The position numbers were made by a program, and so were the translations under genes. A DNA stretch of 64,000 nt from Erpobdella octoculata. Lineage: Eukaryota; Annelida; Clitellata; Hirudinida; Erpobdellidae. The notes beneath the pieces are model-generated. The model made no database searches. It was not told where the DNA came from and saw nothing but the letters and a program-made list of their open reading frames with translations. The stretch covers positions 25,436,082 through 25,500,081 of the forward strand of contig OZ022238.1 in assembly GCA_963978895.1 (NCBI GenBank), written 5' to 3'. Below are positions 24,181-36,059 of this stretch, one piece after another (positions within the stretch are counted from its first letter, which is position 1; each line of letters begins with the position of its first letter).

Positions 24181-24522
24181 GAGTCGTTTGCTTTTCATAC
24201 TGCAACTATGGGAGCAGCCCACTGTGAGTGATCAATGGGACAGATAACTCTTTCTTGGGTTAGTCGATGGATTTCAGAATTTAATTGTTCCATTGCGGCG
24301 TGTGGAACAGGACGTTTTTATCGAAGTACTGGTTGAATTCCTGGTTTTAATTGTAGAGATGCTTTAACCTTTGTGCAGAGCCCAAGTTCCGACTTAAACA
24401 CCACCGTATTTATTTTTGAGCTTATTTGTAAGAGTCTTTTGTTCCGCGTCGGTGTCGTAAGCTCGGATTTCCATGACCGAATAATTTTCTAGCAGCACTT
24501 TGAAATCGGGAAGTTGGTTAAT
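24181..24522 (-). pseudogene. Gypsy: protease to RT linker, decayed
   Basis: Minus-strand readings in mixed frames fit the RT N-terminus (PILTQERVICPIDHSQWAAP-like around 24200-24260; ELGLCTKVKASLQLKPGIQP-like around 24330-24390). Several stops and an early frameshift are present. Confidence 0.6.
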
Positions 24523-25107
24523 CTATGGCATACCCATGAGATCGTTTGTTTCTGTCACATAAACAGTTTCACTGCTTTTATACAGACAGCCAGCCTTGTT
24601 TTTTATAGCAAAGGTAGTTTGAAACTTACCATCTGTATTTAAGGTCTGTCTATTTGCAGCACAAAGATTTACCGTTGATGTTGTTAATAGCGGTTGACCT
24701 ATCGCCATCCATTTAGGCCGCGAGATAAGTGTGGCCTCTGCGCCGGTATCCAGTCGCAACTGTATGGACTGTTCGTTGATTACTACCTCAATGTATCGTT
24801 TGACTCCACTGTCCATGTTGACTTCACCGATGAATTTTTTTCGTCCAGCTGAATATTGTCGTTCTTTCATTCTTTGAGGTTCTGAGTATTTTTGTGGTTT
24901 GAATGAGGGGCACTCTCGTTTCCAATGTGGGCCACGACAGATGGGACATGGAGCAGGTAGGTCTCTGTGTTGATTTGGTGACATTTGTTTTGTGTATGAG
25001 GTTCTTGGCTTGTGTACTGCTTGAATCTCTAAATGAGTTTCCTCAATTGATCTGGCGTCTTCGAGAGTTGCCTTAATTGCCTCTGACTGGGCAATTAGAT
25101 CCATCAA
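24523..25107 (-). pseudogene. Gypsy: gag zinc knuckle and aspartic protease
   Basis: It contains CPICRGPHWKREC (a C-x2-C-x4-H-x4-C nucleocapsid knuckle, near residue 53) and IQLRLDTGAEATLISRPKW (retropepsin DTGA active site, near residue 116). It ends NDLMGMP before a stop at 24523. Gag and protease are fused in one frame, as in Mag-type Gypsy elements. Confidence 0.9.
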
Positions 25108-25672
25108 GGTTACGGTTTTGTCTTCGTCCAGTCTTTGTAATAGTCTGAAACGGACTTCAATGTATTCTGAAGCCTGGAGTCCGGAGACAAATCTAAGTCT
25201 GAAGAGGCTTTTTTAGGTCTAAAAAGCTTCCTCAAAGTTTTAATTGTGTCTTCCCAGCCAAGTTTGTTGGGCAGAGAAGGCGTTATTCTGGTGATAAAAA
25301 TTGAATACGTAGGCGTATCCAGCAGAGTTCAAAGGAGTTCAGTCCGATGATTTTCTGAGAAATCATCGTTGTGCCCTTGGACTGTGTCTTCAAAGCGTTT
25401 CAGCCATGAGTCGAAAATACGTCCTTCTTCTGGATCGTAAGACAATTTTTCTATTCTCTGACGCAAGCGGTCAAAGAGGGCTTCCTTTGAATCCGGTTTC
25501 CGAGTGGAAAAACTTTTAATCAGTTCTTTGATTTGTTCCTGGTGTCCGCGTTCCGCGTCTTCTTGTTGCTTTTTTATGTCTTCTCTTTATTGAGTCAACT
25601 GCTCTTGGAGAAGATCCACTTGCTGTTGCTGTTGTTGCATCAATGCGACGAGTTGGTTATTGATGTCCATTT
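25108..25672 (-). pseudogene. Gypsy: gag N-terminal part
   Basis: It starts MDINNQLVALMQQQQQQ at 25672 (Gln-rich, coiled-coil style) just inside the primer binding site. It continues through KEALFDRLRQRIEKLSYDP, FDSWLKRFEDTVQGH and LPNKLGWEDTIKTLRKL. At least two stops (near 25590 and 25330) make it inactive. Confidence 0.75.
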
Positions 25673-25693
25673 TAGCTTCGTGGCTTTTGTGTT

Positions 25694-25707
25694 TATCCTT
25701 GTCGCCA
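25694..25707 (-). other. Gypsy primer binding site
   Basis: Minus-strand TTGGCGACAAGGAT directly abuts the 5' LTR end (CAACA). It matches, with one difference, the site at the left window edge. Confidence 0.75.
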
Positions 25708-25708
25708 A

Positions 25709-26450
25709 TGTTGTATCTTGTTTATTTGTAGTTTTAGATAAGGTCGTTATCTAAATGGATAGGTTTGAGATATGAGTACTTGGAATACGATGATGTAGAT
25801 TTATGCGATAGAAGATTCCGTAAGTTGTTAATGATCGATTAACTAACTATTGCTCATTAAATCGTCTTTCTAATTGTCAGGCTTGGAATCATCTCTAATG
25901 GTTTTTTTTATATAATAGTTTATAGTCCTTTACACCAAGTGTTTTAAGACTGAAACGGCTGTGTCAGAAGCATCTAAGTACTTCCAGTCGTGGATCATAA
26001 TTTGATCCTTTAAACTTTTCCCTCCTCCTTTTTCCAGGCTTGGGACTGGCTCGCAATTAGCAGTTTTTTTTTTTTTTTTTTTTTTTATAATAGTTTATAG
26101 TCCTTTACACCATGTGTTTTAAGACTGAAATGTCTGTATGTAGGAAGCAGCTAAGTATTTCCTGTTGTGGATCATAACTTTTTCCTCCTCCTTCATCCAG
26201 GCTTGGGACTGGCTCGCAATTAGCGAGGCGGAGTTTGATCTCTAATGGTTGAATATAGTTCCCTGAGGTACCTGATTAGGAAATAGATTATTTAAGCGTA
26301 TATATACATATATATACATACATATATATACACATATATACATACATATAGATACATTTATATACAATAACCACATACAAACATATATACATATATACAT
26401 ATACATACATATATAGCTACAATCACTACATATATATACATATATAACAA
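25709..26450 (-). mobile_element. Gypsy 5' LTR
   Basis: Starts TGTTGTATCTTGTTTATTTG (plus strand), matching 16149, and shares the block through TTCCGTAAGTTGTTAATGAT. It contains two tandem copies of the SINE-like block (about 25905-26065 and 26068-26250) and ends in a degenerate TATACATA tract (26299-26450). The outer boundary is approximate. Differences from the 3' LTR (point changes and small indels) suggest an old insertion. Confidence 0.85.
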
Positions 26451-26917
26451 TTATTGTAATGCAGAACATTCAAAGTTTTTTGATAAAACCATTAAACTAA
26501 TCCTAAAATAAATATATAGCGCAAAAATCACTCCCAGGCGCTTTTCTAAAAACATTTTAATGGTACTACCCAAACTCGACTCGAACCCAAACGTTTTTAA
26601 TTGTGAAACCCAAATCCGATGTTTGAAATTTAAAAACCGGAACCTGAACCTAGTTTTTGAAATGTCAAACTCGAACCCGAAAATTCAAAATTAAAGAATC
26701 CGAATTCAAAAATGCCGAAAATTCGAGCTCGTGAAATTCCTAGTGTGTATTTATATGTTTTTGTATATTTGTGTATTGTTGTTATGAAATCAGTTTCAAA
26801 GTATTTTTCCATGTAAGCCTAATATTAACCAAATTGAACCCTTTACGATCAAAAATTAATAAGTTTTTCAAAATTATTGTTTTTGGGGATAATTTTAAAA
26901 AACCGAAATAAAAAAAC
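26451..26917. other. Non-coding; old repeat fragment
   Basis: No gene recognised. 26575-26735 consists of repeated AACCCGAA/AAACCGGAACC-type blocks, likely an old MITE. Confidence 0.4.
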
Positions 26918-27061
26918 CTTTTTATTTTTGAAGCATACTTCTCACTGCATTTCGTCCAGAAATAATCCGCGTAAGTTGCATAATAAACAGGAGCCATGAT
27001 GTTTTTACCCATATACTTAGTAGAACAGCCATTGCTTCCGTCGTCATGTTGAAATCCAAGT
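26918..27061 (-). CDS. ADAMTS-like gene: end of zinc site and Met-turn exon
   Basis: Minus-strand exon after ...CATTCAG. It begins with the last base of an Ala codon, completing HEIGHA, then reads LGFQHDDGSNGC, giving the third zinc ligand of HExxHxxGxxHD. GKNIMAPVYYATY (Met-turn NIMAP) and FWTKCSEKYASKIK (the WxxCS element that closes M12B catalytic domains) follow. The donor AAAAAG|GTTTTT is weak, but it leaves two bases of a codon that fit the exon at 10531-10669. Confidence 0.8.
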
Positions 27062-27166
27062 CTGAATGTTTGGTTTAAATTTTATGACCAATATTTAAGA
27101 AAAAATAACATCAACAAAAATTAATTTATCATATCTCAAAAACGTTTTAAAACATTGCAAACGTAC

Positions 27167-27266
27167 GCATGCCCAATTTCGTGGGCAATCAGAAACGCCG
27201 CTGAACCGTCTTCCATGACCAAAACACAGTTGAGTTCGCCACATATACTGCCAAGCATGGAGTAAC
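27167..27266 (-). CDS. ADAMTS-like gene: HExxH catalytic exon
   Basis: A 100-base exon between TTTTTCAG and GTACGT. It reads GYSMLGSICGELNCVLVMED, then GSAAFLIAHEIGHA. The IAHEIGHxLG core is the zinc-binding and catalytic-base motif of reprolysin (M12B) metalloproteases. The GYSxxGxxC...CxxxxED run before it is the standard ADAM/ADAMTS lead-in. Phase 1 at the start and phase 2 at the end match both neighbours. Confidence 0.9.
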
Positions 27267-27706
27267 CTGAAAAATCACAATACGTTTCCTAACAGAAACA
27301 CATACACAAATCATCGTGTAGTAAAAAAAAACAAAAAATGATTGCTATTAAACTTTGACAAATAAAAAAACTTTAGTTTTTTCAACATTGAATGTGTGCA
27401 TCATCGTTAATTAGTAGGGTTTTATGGAAAAAAAAGAAATTAAGAAATATTAAGTGGTTTTAAAAAGATAAACACCAAAACATCAGACAAAATTTAAGTT
27501 TCAAAACTTCTATTTGAATCTTAAACCTTTTCTTATGCAAATTTTTGAACTTTTCTGTATTAAAAAACCTAAAAATGTGTTGAACAGTTTTTTTCACTGT
27601 TTACAATATTTTTATTAAATTTCAGCGTGTAATTACATATTAGTCATCAAATTAGAAAAACTGCAAAACTAAAAAATTTAATTTGTAACATTCTAATAAA
27701 ACTTAC

Positions 27707-27851
27707 CAGACTGCAAATTTACTCTTGAGAGATAAATATAAACATCGGCTGTTTTCAAGGAAGCTGGCTTATTTTCACCTTTTGCCCATTTGCACATGTC
27801 TGCCAGCTGTCTATTAGAGTTGCCTCTTCTTCCAGCGAACAAGGTATTTGT
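27707..27851 (-). CDS. ADAMTS-like gene: catalytic domain exon
   Basis: A 145-base exon between TTGTAG and GTAAGT. It reads TNTLFAGRRGNSNRQLADMC, then KWAKGENKPASLKTADVYIY and LSRVNLQS. LxxMCKWA...D..xxLTR.xL is the ADAMTS pattern (FCxWQxxLN...HDxAILLTRxDL). Starts in phase 0 and ends in phase 1, fitting 28129-28212 and 27167-27266. Confidence 0.85.
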
Positions 27852-28128
27852 CTACAATAAAACAATAACAAACATAAAAAGTTGGGCAATACATTTACTG
27901 TGACAACATTTCGTTGAAACAGAAAAAACTAAAATTAGTTCAATTTAATTTTTTATTAACAAACACAGACGTGAATATTGAAACAAAACAAAATTTTCCA
28001 GATTTACAAATATTTAACTGAATTTTTTTGATTATTTATATTTTAGTAAAGTAAACATTTCAACTTTTTTCAATGTGGTTTTAATATCAGGGTTATTTGT
28101 AATAAATGTTCATGATAAATTTACTAAC

Positions 28129-28212
28129 AACTTGGGAATCTAATTTGAACATTTGTAGAAGTAGCAAATCCATTCCAGGTCCAAATGTTTTGTGATGAAA
28201 GATTTCATTTGC
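28129..28212 (-). CDS. ADAMTS-like gene: catalytic domain exon
   Basis: An 84-base phase 0/0 exon between TTGACAG and GTTAGT. It reads ANEIFHHKTFGPGMDLLLLQ, then MFKLDSQV. It corresponds to the helix and strand VxxLYxDxSIGNxINIVVVRLVxL of ADAMTS catalytic domains. The GTTAGT donor is non-optimal but keeps phase. Confidence 0.75.
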
Positions 28213-28559
28213 CTGTCAAAATTGTATTTCAACCCTCATGTTGAGAAAATGAAAACGGACAATTTTAAATTGTATAATAAAAGTTTTTAACTTTAAAATA
28301 CAATTAATAGTTATTTCTAGAAAAATGAATCAAAAGTTTGATTTTAGTTTTTTGAGTTTTGCGAGTAATTTTAAACAGCGCACTTGTAAACAAAATTCCA
28401 CTCTTTTTTGAAAGCCTAATTAAATAAAAACTTCGTTGTATAATGCAAATAAAACATGTTAACGAAAATTCTGATTTATTGGATAAATCAAATCTCTTGT
28501 ATTTGTATTTGTTCAAAACATCATGTTTATAACAGAATAAAAATAAAATGATTACTTAC

Positions 28560-28736
28560 AAAATTCATTTGAGAGATAATGTACGCATCAGTTTTCGTTC
28601 CGTGCGCCTTGCTGACACTGTCATCATATATCACGACAGCCGTCATTTTTGCACCAGAACCAGAAGAACCCCCGTTAGTTGCAGGTTTTTTAGATGCTTT
28701 CTTTCCTGCTTGCTTATTTCCCTTCTTTTTTGCATT
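28560..28736 (-). CDS. ADAMTS-like gene: N-terminal catalytic exon with Lys-rich lead
   Basis: A 59-codon phase 0/0 exon ending AATTTT|GTAAGT. It begins with a basic, Gly/Ser-containing stretch (NAKKKGNKQAGKKASKK, PATNGGSSGSGAK), which would lie at the propeptide/catalytic junction and could hold a processing site. It continues TAVVIYDDSVSKAHGTKTDA, YIISQMNF, the first strand and helix of the M12B fold (VEVLVVADxxMxxxHG...YxxxxMN). Upstream propeptide exons were not confidently located. A candidate at about 29430-29475 (GLMSHVNATAFVYANK) follows a good acceptor but lacks a clear donor. Confidence 0.8.
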
Positions 28737-29672
28737 CTTAAAATACAATAGAAGTTAATAAAAAAAAGACAAAAGACCTGATAATAAAAATTATGGTGCT
28801 CCGAACAAACGCTAAGCATTTGCAGTTGATAACAAATTAAATATTAAACATAAGTAAGATGAGGGCTACCACCACAAACACATATTTCATATGTATTTGA
28901 AATGTTGAAATTAACGTGTTTTGAAATACAACTACCAAAGTTTGAGCTTGTAATAAAGGATAACTATGTCTTAAGGTGGTTAATGTTAGTCACTAACTGG
29001 TCATCATTAGCCACACTTTGGCGAAGAAGCCCGTCGTTATAAAAACGCTATTTGGCATTCATTATATTCTACTTTTACATACATGCAACCTTTAAATGAC
29101 AACCCAACATAGCCAAAATCTGCACAAAAATGCAATGAAACAAACAAGAGAGTCTTGCACCTGAAACATTTAACGCAATATATTAAAACTTAATAAGTAT
29201 GTGAATTACATAATAAATAACAATAAATCAAACAATTGGGCTAATATTTAATAATTTTATTTGTTTGTGAGTTTCGTTCCGTTTCTAGACGGGATGCTGC
29301 TCCTGCTAATACTTTTGTTCATTTTCAAACAACGACTTCGATTGTGTGAACTCTGAAAGGTCTAGTGGGTAGAATTCAAATTAGAGTATCTAAAAAAACA
29401 AACAAATAATGTAATGTTGTTCTTGTTTGCATAAACAAAAGCTGTAGCATTGACGTGTGACATTAGTCCCTGGAAAAGCAAAAAACATGAAAAAGATGAT
29501 TAAATTATTCTGAATCTGAATTTACAGTTAAGTTGTTTTCAGCCTTGAGAAGCATAAAATGTCAATCTGTCATGTTCGAGTGAGATAGAAATGTAGAAGG
29601 TAGCTTAGAAGTTTTACAACAGGATTAATTACACGGAAGTTTGAAATCAAACGCCAGTCCTGGATGAAAGTC
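28737..29672. other. Intronic non-coding sequence
   Basis: AT-rich, without a firm gene. It contains one possible propeptide exon (about 29430-29475, minus strand; see the exon at 28560-28736). Confidence 0.4.
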
Positions 29673-29826
29673 TTCATGATCATATTGACGCATTCATGAT
29701 CATATTGACGCATTCATGATCATATTGACGCATTCATGATCATATTGACGCATTCATGATCAAATTGACGCATTCATGATAATATTGACGCATTCATGAT
29801 CATATTGATGCATTCATGATCATATT
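29673..29826. repeat. 20-bp minisatellite, about 7.7 copies
   Basis: Tandem copies of TTCATGATCATATTGACGCA, nearly identical between units (one has CAAATT and one AATATT instead of CATATT). It lies just outside the foldback-like element. Confidence 0.95.
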
Positions 29827-30010
29827 AACAACAATGAAGTTTCATGACCATCATTTTGACGACAATGGTGTTTCAAACTCTGAACTGGATGTCATATGTT
29901 TTAATTTGATTCTAAGACATACCAGTTTTGTTTCCAATAATTCAGAAAACTTTACCTATTGCCAACAACTCTTAAGACAATTGAACGATCACTCAGAGCA
30001 CCACGAAGGG

Positions 30011-32090
30011 TGTCACGACAAAGCGTTCACAGACAAAATGTTCAACGACAAAATTTTTCCGACAAAACGTTCACGACACAACGTTCACGACAAAATATTC
30101 ACGACAAAATGAACACCGACAAAACGTTCACAGACAAAATGTTAACAGACAAAATGTTCAACGACAAAATGTTCATGACAAAACGTTCACGACAAAACGT
30201 TCACAAAAAATGTTCACGCACAAAATGTTCAGACAAAATGTTCACCGACAGAATGTTCAACGACAAAATGTTCACGACAAAACGTTCACGACACAATGTT
30301 CACGACAAAATGTTCACGATTACAACTTTTAATTTTAGTTTAGTTTTTAAATGATCAAATATTTTGTGTTTCACGAAATGAGCACAAATAAAACGTTAGC
30401 AATAATAAATGCAATGCTAATTTCCTCTTTGATACCCCTAAATCAAATCAAATGGCAACCAGATGAGTATGGATCGGAGTACTGTAAACTGTTTCAGTAA
30501 GAAGAAAAGAAAATGACAGATGAGATGAGATAGCTGTAATAGAAAAATACAATTGGTTACTAATTTGAGATCGCTTGAATCTTCAATTTCAAATAAGCAA
30601 ACGACGTAAAGAAGGCTTGATGGCTGTATTCCAAAGATTAAAAAGTTAAGGGTATCCAAGAGAAAATTAACCAACCCGCATTAACTAGTTAATAAATGGA
30701 ACGATGTTAGAAAGGGTCAAAATATGAAATCTTTATATACACCGATCGAAAAGAAAAAGAAATGCAATTAGTTATTAATTGAGATTTATTTGATGTTTCA
30801 ATTTTAATTAAGTGAACGACAGAAATAAGCTTTGATCGTTGTAGCCTAGCGATTAAGAAGTTATCGGCTTCCAAGAGCAATATAGCCGGCTTTAATTACC
30901 TAATTAACGTAGCGATGACTTGGGTAAAGACTCAATAATCAGCCAATTGGAGATCATTTGATGTTTCAATTTTAATAAAGTGAACGACAGAAATAAGTCT
31001 CGATCAATATTTTTTGCTTTTTGCATGTTTGGTTTTACGGTTAACTTAAAGTAAATGTTTGATAAGTTGATTGTTGCCAATATGTATTCGTTTCATGCTG
31101 TCATACACACATACTCTGCTTAGGTAAATTAAATGGTGAATAGAAACACCACAAAAAATGACTTAATAATTAGTTTGCAAGCGATCTTGACATAATAAAA
31201 CAAAATGTTTATTATGAAAGTTTTGTCTGTGAACATTTTGTGCGTGAACATTTTTCGTGAACGTTTTGTCGTGAACGTTTTGTCGTGAACATTTTGTCGT
31301 TGAACATTTTGTCGTTGAACATTTTTGTCTGTGAAATGAATCTCAATTAATACCTAACTACATTTCTTTTTCTTTTTAATCGGAGTTAATAAAGATTTCA
31401 TATTTCGACCCTTTTAATCATCGTTCCATTTAATAACTAGTTAATGCGGGTTGGTTAATTTTCTCTTGGATACCCTTAACTTTTTAATCTTTAGAATACA
31501 GCCATCAAACCTTATTTACGTCGTTTGCTTAATTGAAATTGAAAATTCAAACAATCTCAAATTAGTAACCAATTGTATTTTCCTATTATAGCTATCTCAT
31601 TTCATCTGTTTTTTTTCCTTCTTGCTGAAACAGTTTACAGTCCTCCGATCCATACTCATCTGGTTGCCGTTTGAGTTAGGGGTATCAAAGAAGAAATTAA
31701 CATTGCATTTACTATTGTTAACGTTTTATTTGCGCTCATTTTGTAAAACACAAAATATTTTATCATTTAAAACTAAACTAAATTTAAAAGTTGCAATCGT
31801 GAACATTTTGTCGTGAACGTTGTGTCGTGAACGTTGTGTCGTGAACGTTTTGTCGTGAACATTTTGTCGTTGAACATTTTGTCGTGAACATTTTGTCTGT
31901 GAACATTTTGTCTGTGAACATTTTGTCGTTGAACATTTTGTCTGTGAACATTTTGTCTGTGAACATTTTGTCTGTGAACATTTTGTCGTGAACATTTTGT
32001 CGTGCACGTTGTGTCGTGAACGTTTTGTCGGGAACATTTTGTCGTTGAACATTTTGTCTGTGAACGTTTTGTCGTGACACCATCTCTAGT
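30011..32090. repeat. Large foldback-like element with GACAAAATGTTCAC arms
   Basis: The left arm starts GGTGTCACGACAAAGCGTTC at 30009. It carries about 20 units of ACGACAAAATGTTC/ACGACAAAACGTTC to 30320, then unique sequence 30430-30770. The right half is the reverse complement: unique part about 31350-31690, tandem part 31798-32080, ending GTGACACC. An extra inverted tandem block lies at 31220-31335. The central region (30780-31010) holds an internal duplication (GTGAACGACAGAAATAAG twice). The arms are about 750 bases each. Translations of the arms on both strands give QNVHDKMFT-type repeats, not genes. No target duplication is seen. Confidence 0.8.
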
Positions 32091-32099
32091 CAATCCTTT

Positions 32100-33221
32100 T
32101 TCCAAAAAATGGAATGGGGTTAAACGCTAGTAAATCATTTTTTTTTTCAAAACTGTCAACATAAGGAAGAGATGAAAAGGCTGCGTCATTTAAAAATAAA
32201 ATTATTTGTCACCCTACCCCCCCCCAATGTGGCATTTATTTTTTACCACCCACTTTCTACGCCTCTCTAGCTGATAAAGTTTTACTTCCTCTAAAGAAAA
32301 CAATTAAATGTTTTTTTACGGTAGTCTGAACCCTTGATTTCTCTATTGTGCAAATAAATCAAAAACTGTTTTCTGAAAAACATTAGAGCATTACAATACT
32401 ATAACTTGATTCAACATACATCTACTTCGATAGCACAAAATGTCTTGACAGAAACATATAAAACCAGTTTTTTTTTTAATTTTTAAAATGCAGAATTTTT
32501 TTCTAAAATTTCCACTTACATTTTTTTACGCCACTCTGGTGAACTGTTTTAAACATAAATTTTGCTTAATGGGTAACTAAATTCTTTTATCCGGTTGTAA
32601 CGCGAACTTATTTTATATTTTTCTCTTAACTGAATACCAGGCTGAACAAATTGTTTTGATTTTTTTCATATCATTGAATTAATATTTTACGGTACTCGAT
32701 ATAAAATGCCGTTATTCTTAAAGACAGTCCCCATTAACAACAGCAATAGCAGTTGTCATGAATTAAACATGGTTTAGTTCCACACTTCATGATTTTTTTA
32801 TTAAAAAACTTTTTTATAAAACAAATATTTTCCATTTTTATTTCATTTTGAAAAAAAACATTTCAGGCCGACCTATGCTAAAATTGTAAAAATCAAACAT
32901 GTTTTTAAAATTTTTAACTGAAATTATATGCACACTTATCAGAAAATTTTTAGTTATATATTTTACTCAGATTTGTGTGTGAAAAAAGTTTCCATCCTAG
33001 ATCCACATATTCCATATCTATTTAAACCTTGATAAAATTTAAATTTATAAAAAAATTGAATTTGACTTACTTTTGCCAAATTTTTTTACTAAAATTTATA
33101 TAAAAAATACATTTTAAATACAAAAATGTATGCGTCGCAAAATTTATCAAAAATGTTTCATCTTAAATTCTGCTCTCATCGTTTAAAAAACGAGTGCAAA
33201 ACAATTAAAGCATTGAATTAC
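32100..33221. other. AT-rich non-coding stretch
   Basis: No recognised gene. It has frequent poly-A/T runs and a (C)10 tract near 32217. It is compatible with a long first intron of the ADAMTS-like gene. Confidence 0.4.
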
Positions 33222-33305
33222 CTGGCTTTCTACTAAAATCGCCAACAAGATGGTTATCAAAACCAATACGGTGAAGAAAAAACATTTTTGATTCATCAGG
33301 TTCAT
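33222..33305 (-). CDS. Putative signal-peptide first exon (ADAMTS-like gene?)
   Basis: Minus-strand ATG at 33305 gives 28 codons ending at GAAAGCCAG|GTAATT, a good donor in phase 0. The peptide MNLMNQKCFFFTVLVLITIL, LAILVESQ has a short polar start, a hydrophobic core of about 16 residues and a small/polar end, as in a secretory signal. The phase fits the exon at 28560-28736, but the two are 4.5 kb apart and propeptide exons between them are missing, so the link is inferred. Confidence 0.45.
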
Positions 33306-33835
33306 CTCGACGTTAGGAGTGGCGAGTTGGACATGTTTAGGTGTGTATTTGAAATATTGGCAAATCAATAGATTTAAATTAATTTTAAAAAAATGCTGGA
33401 TAAAGTTGAACAGGTGGCTCATAAAGATACAAATTACTACTCAACAAGCTATCGATTACTTTTTGGAAAGTCTTATTAGACTGTTTATGAACTCATTCCT
33501 GACTTAACATATATTCCGTGGGCATAATCTAAATAAGTCTTTTTTTTAGGTGAACAGCTATTTTCAGTACCAATAGCTAATAATTAACATATTTGAACAA
33601 AATTTGTTTTCTAGACTTTTCAAAACGGTGCTTAGATGTAATATTTGATGTTTTGATAAAGTGAGGGATAATATGCGAAATAGTTATGTTTACATCATAA
33701 AAAAATTAAACTTAAAAAAATATAAAAATTCGTTTATTAAAAAACTTTTATATATTTGAAATAGGAAAACACCAATTTAATGAAAATATTTTTTATGAAG
33801 ATATAAGTCTATAATAGTCTATAAGTCTATAATAG

Positions 33836-34183
<348 letters not shown>

Positions 34184-34463
34184 CAGTATACTAAAAACTA
34201 CATAAATGAAAAAAAGATTTATAGTATGGGCCACTATAGGTCTGTCATTTATAATATTATTTCATTATGCACAAAATGTTTTTATAATTGCTTCAATTCC
34301 TACTGCTTTTGTGTTTGATTTACATATTATTTTATAATTACTGTTGCTGTTTTTTTGCTCTTATTCAATATTGTTTTTTTAATCAATTTCATTTCATTAT
34401 GAATTTGAATGTACTTATGCGTACAGTTATATTATTGATATTGATGGCATTAAGCCTTAAAGA

Positions 34464-35613
34464 CAGAGGCGTGGATTGGGGGGGCTGAGGGAGGCCACGG
34501 CCCCCTTCAAGATTTTTCCACCAAATATAAAAAATATTTTTTCTAGCTCACCCATGAATGAGTATTTAAATTATTTGATGAAAACAATATTTATCATACT
34601 TTTTGAATTATATCTACTTATAATCTACCTACTGCTAATATTTTTCAATCTTTCAGTGCTTAGTTTCTCGCAATTCTTATTTTTTTCATAATTATATCTT
34701 TATCTCTTGCTTTTCTTCACTGGCTTCCTCTTAAATAAAGGGTTATTTTTAAAATTTGCTTACTAATGTTTAAAATTGCTCTTCTCCATTCTACTTAACT
34801 AGCTTAATAAAAATCCCTCCCGTCTGGTCTTCGATCTTTCTCTCTTAGCCACTTTCGTATCTTTTCTGTTAAGCATTCTTTTCCTAAAAGCCCTTTTTCC
34901 TACTCTGGTCCATTTCTCTGGAATTCTCTTCCTACTTCTCTTACTAAATCTACTTCTCTCGCTGTTTTCCGTCGGAGGCTTAAAACTTATCTGTTTAATA
35001 GGTTCGTGTTCGAGCACTATTGAACGCCAAGGAAATAGCGCTATAGAAATTTAATCAATTGATTGATTGCTTTCGGTTCATCCGATCAAACTCGTATGAA
35101 ATTTAGACTCGTGTATATGTCCCAGCTTGACGAACAATTAGCATATTCTTATCTTACCCGGTTGCTTGAGCTCTCTCACCAAGATTTTTCCAATTCATTT
35201 TAAATTATTTTTATTAGCTCACACACGATTGAGTATTTAGATTAATTGATGAAAACAGTATTTATCACACTTGTTGATTAATATCCAATTAGTTAAATTT
35301 CTGCTATTATTTTCCAATCTTTTATTAGTACTTTTAGTCTATTTGATCTTGATGATTCAGTGGACAATTTTGCAAAAATGAAAAAACGTCGATACCCTTT
35401 GTTACATTCATAATTTAAACGCTTTTTGTCTGCCCTCAATATTAAATAAAAGTTAACTTTTTTAAACTGTTTTTTTTTAAATTAATATGATTTAACTAAT
35501 GAAAATACAACATACAAATGTATATTGGGATGGTCATTTTTGTTTGAAGGTTTTTTGGGTTAAAGTTAAAAAATCTTTGCCCCCCTCAACATTTTGCTGA
35601 ATCCACGCCTCTG
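34464..35613. mobile_element. hAT MITE with CAGAGGCGTGGATT termini
   Basis: Exact 14-base terminal inverted repeats (CAGAGGCGTGGATT) are flanked by the 8-base duplication CTTAAAGA (34456-34463 and 35614-35621). Its first nine bases, CAGAGGCGT, are the same as the left end of the autonomous hAT at 44505. Inside are a LINE 3' fragment (34800-35060) and an internal direct duplication (34506-34620 resembles 35180-35300), consistent with rearrangement around the LINE insertion. No transposase remains. Confidence 0.95.
34800..35060 (+). pseudogene. LINE 3' fragment inside the hAT MITE
   Basis: Reads with frame corrections as FGPLFWNSLPTSL-like, TKSTSLAVFRRRLKTYLFNR, then AGCGCTATAGAAATTTAAT and an ATTGATTG tail. 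These are the C-terminus and 3' end of an L2-group LINE. Confidence 0.7.
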
Positions 35614-36059
35614 CTTAAAGATTAAGACAAGGTACTGATTTTACTTTTCTCATTATTATGGCCAAACAATGTCGTTTGGTGGACAAAGACGTTGATATGA
35701 ATGTGAATGTGGGCTCAAATATTAGTGCTGTACAGTGCGTATGTATCATCCAAAAACGAACAGAAAATATCTTCTAACTTGATCGTATTTGAGCATACAA
35801 TATTTCATTTTGGAAGCTGAAGCAAAGTATATTGTTTTATACTACAAACAGTCGCCATAACATATAAACTGCTGATTAACCCCAGGACTAAATTTTTGTT
35901 ATAGAACTTACGCATTTGTTTCTAGCTACATTGTATATATTCTTTTTTTAGCGAAAAAGTAATAACAAAAAAGTCAGTTAATCAGCTTAATACATTTTTG
36001 AAGAAAGCTCATAAACAAGATTTAAAAATATGGACTAACATTTTTTTAAAGTAGAAGTA

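Noticed and set aside
29430..29475. Possible propeptide exon of the ADAMTS-like gene
   Set aside because: A good acceptor (TTTTCCAG) and a plausible peptide, but no convincing donor. Kept only as a remark.
29816..32105. QNVHDKMFT-type repeat proteins
   Set aside because: Same cause: tandem units in the arms of the foldback-like element.
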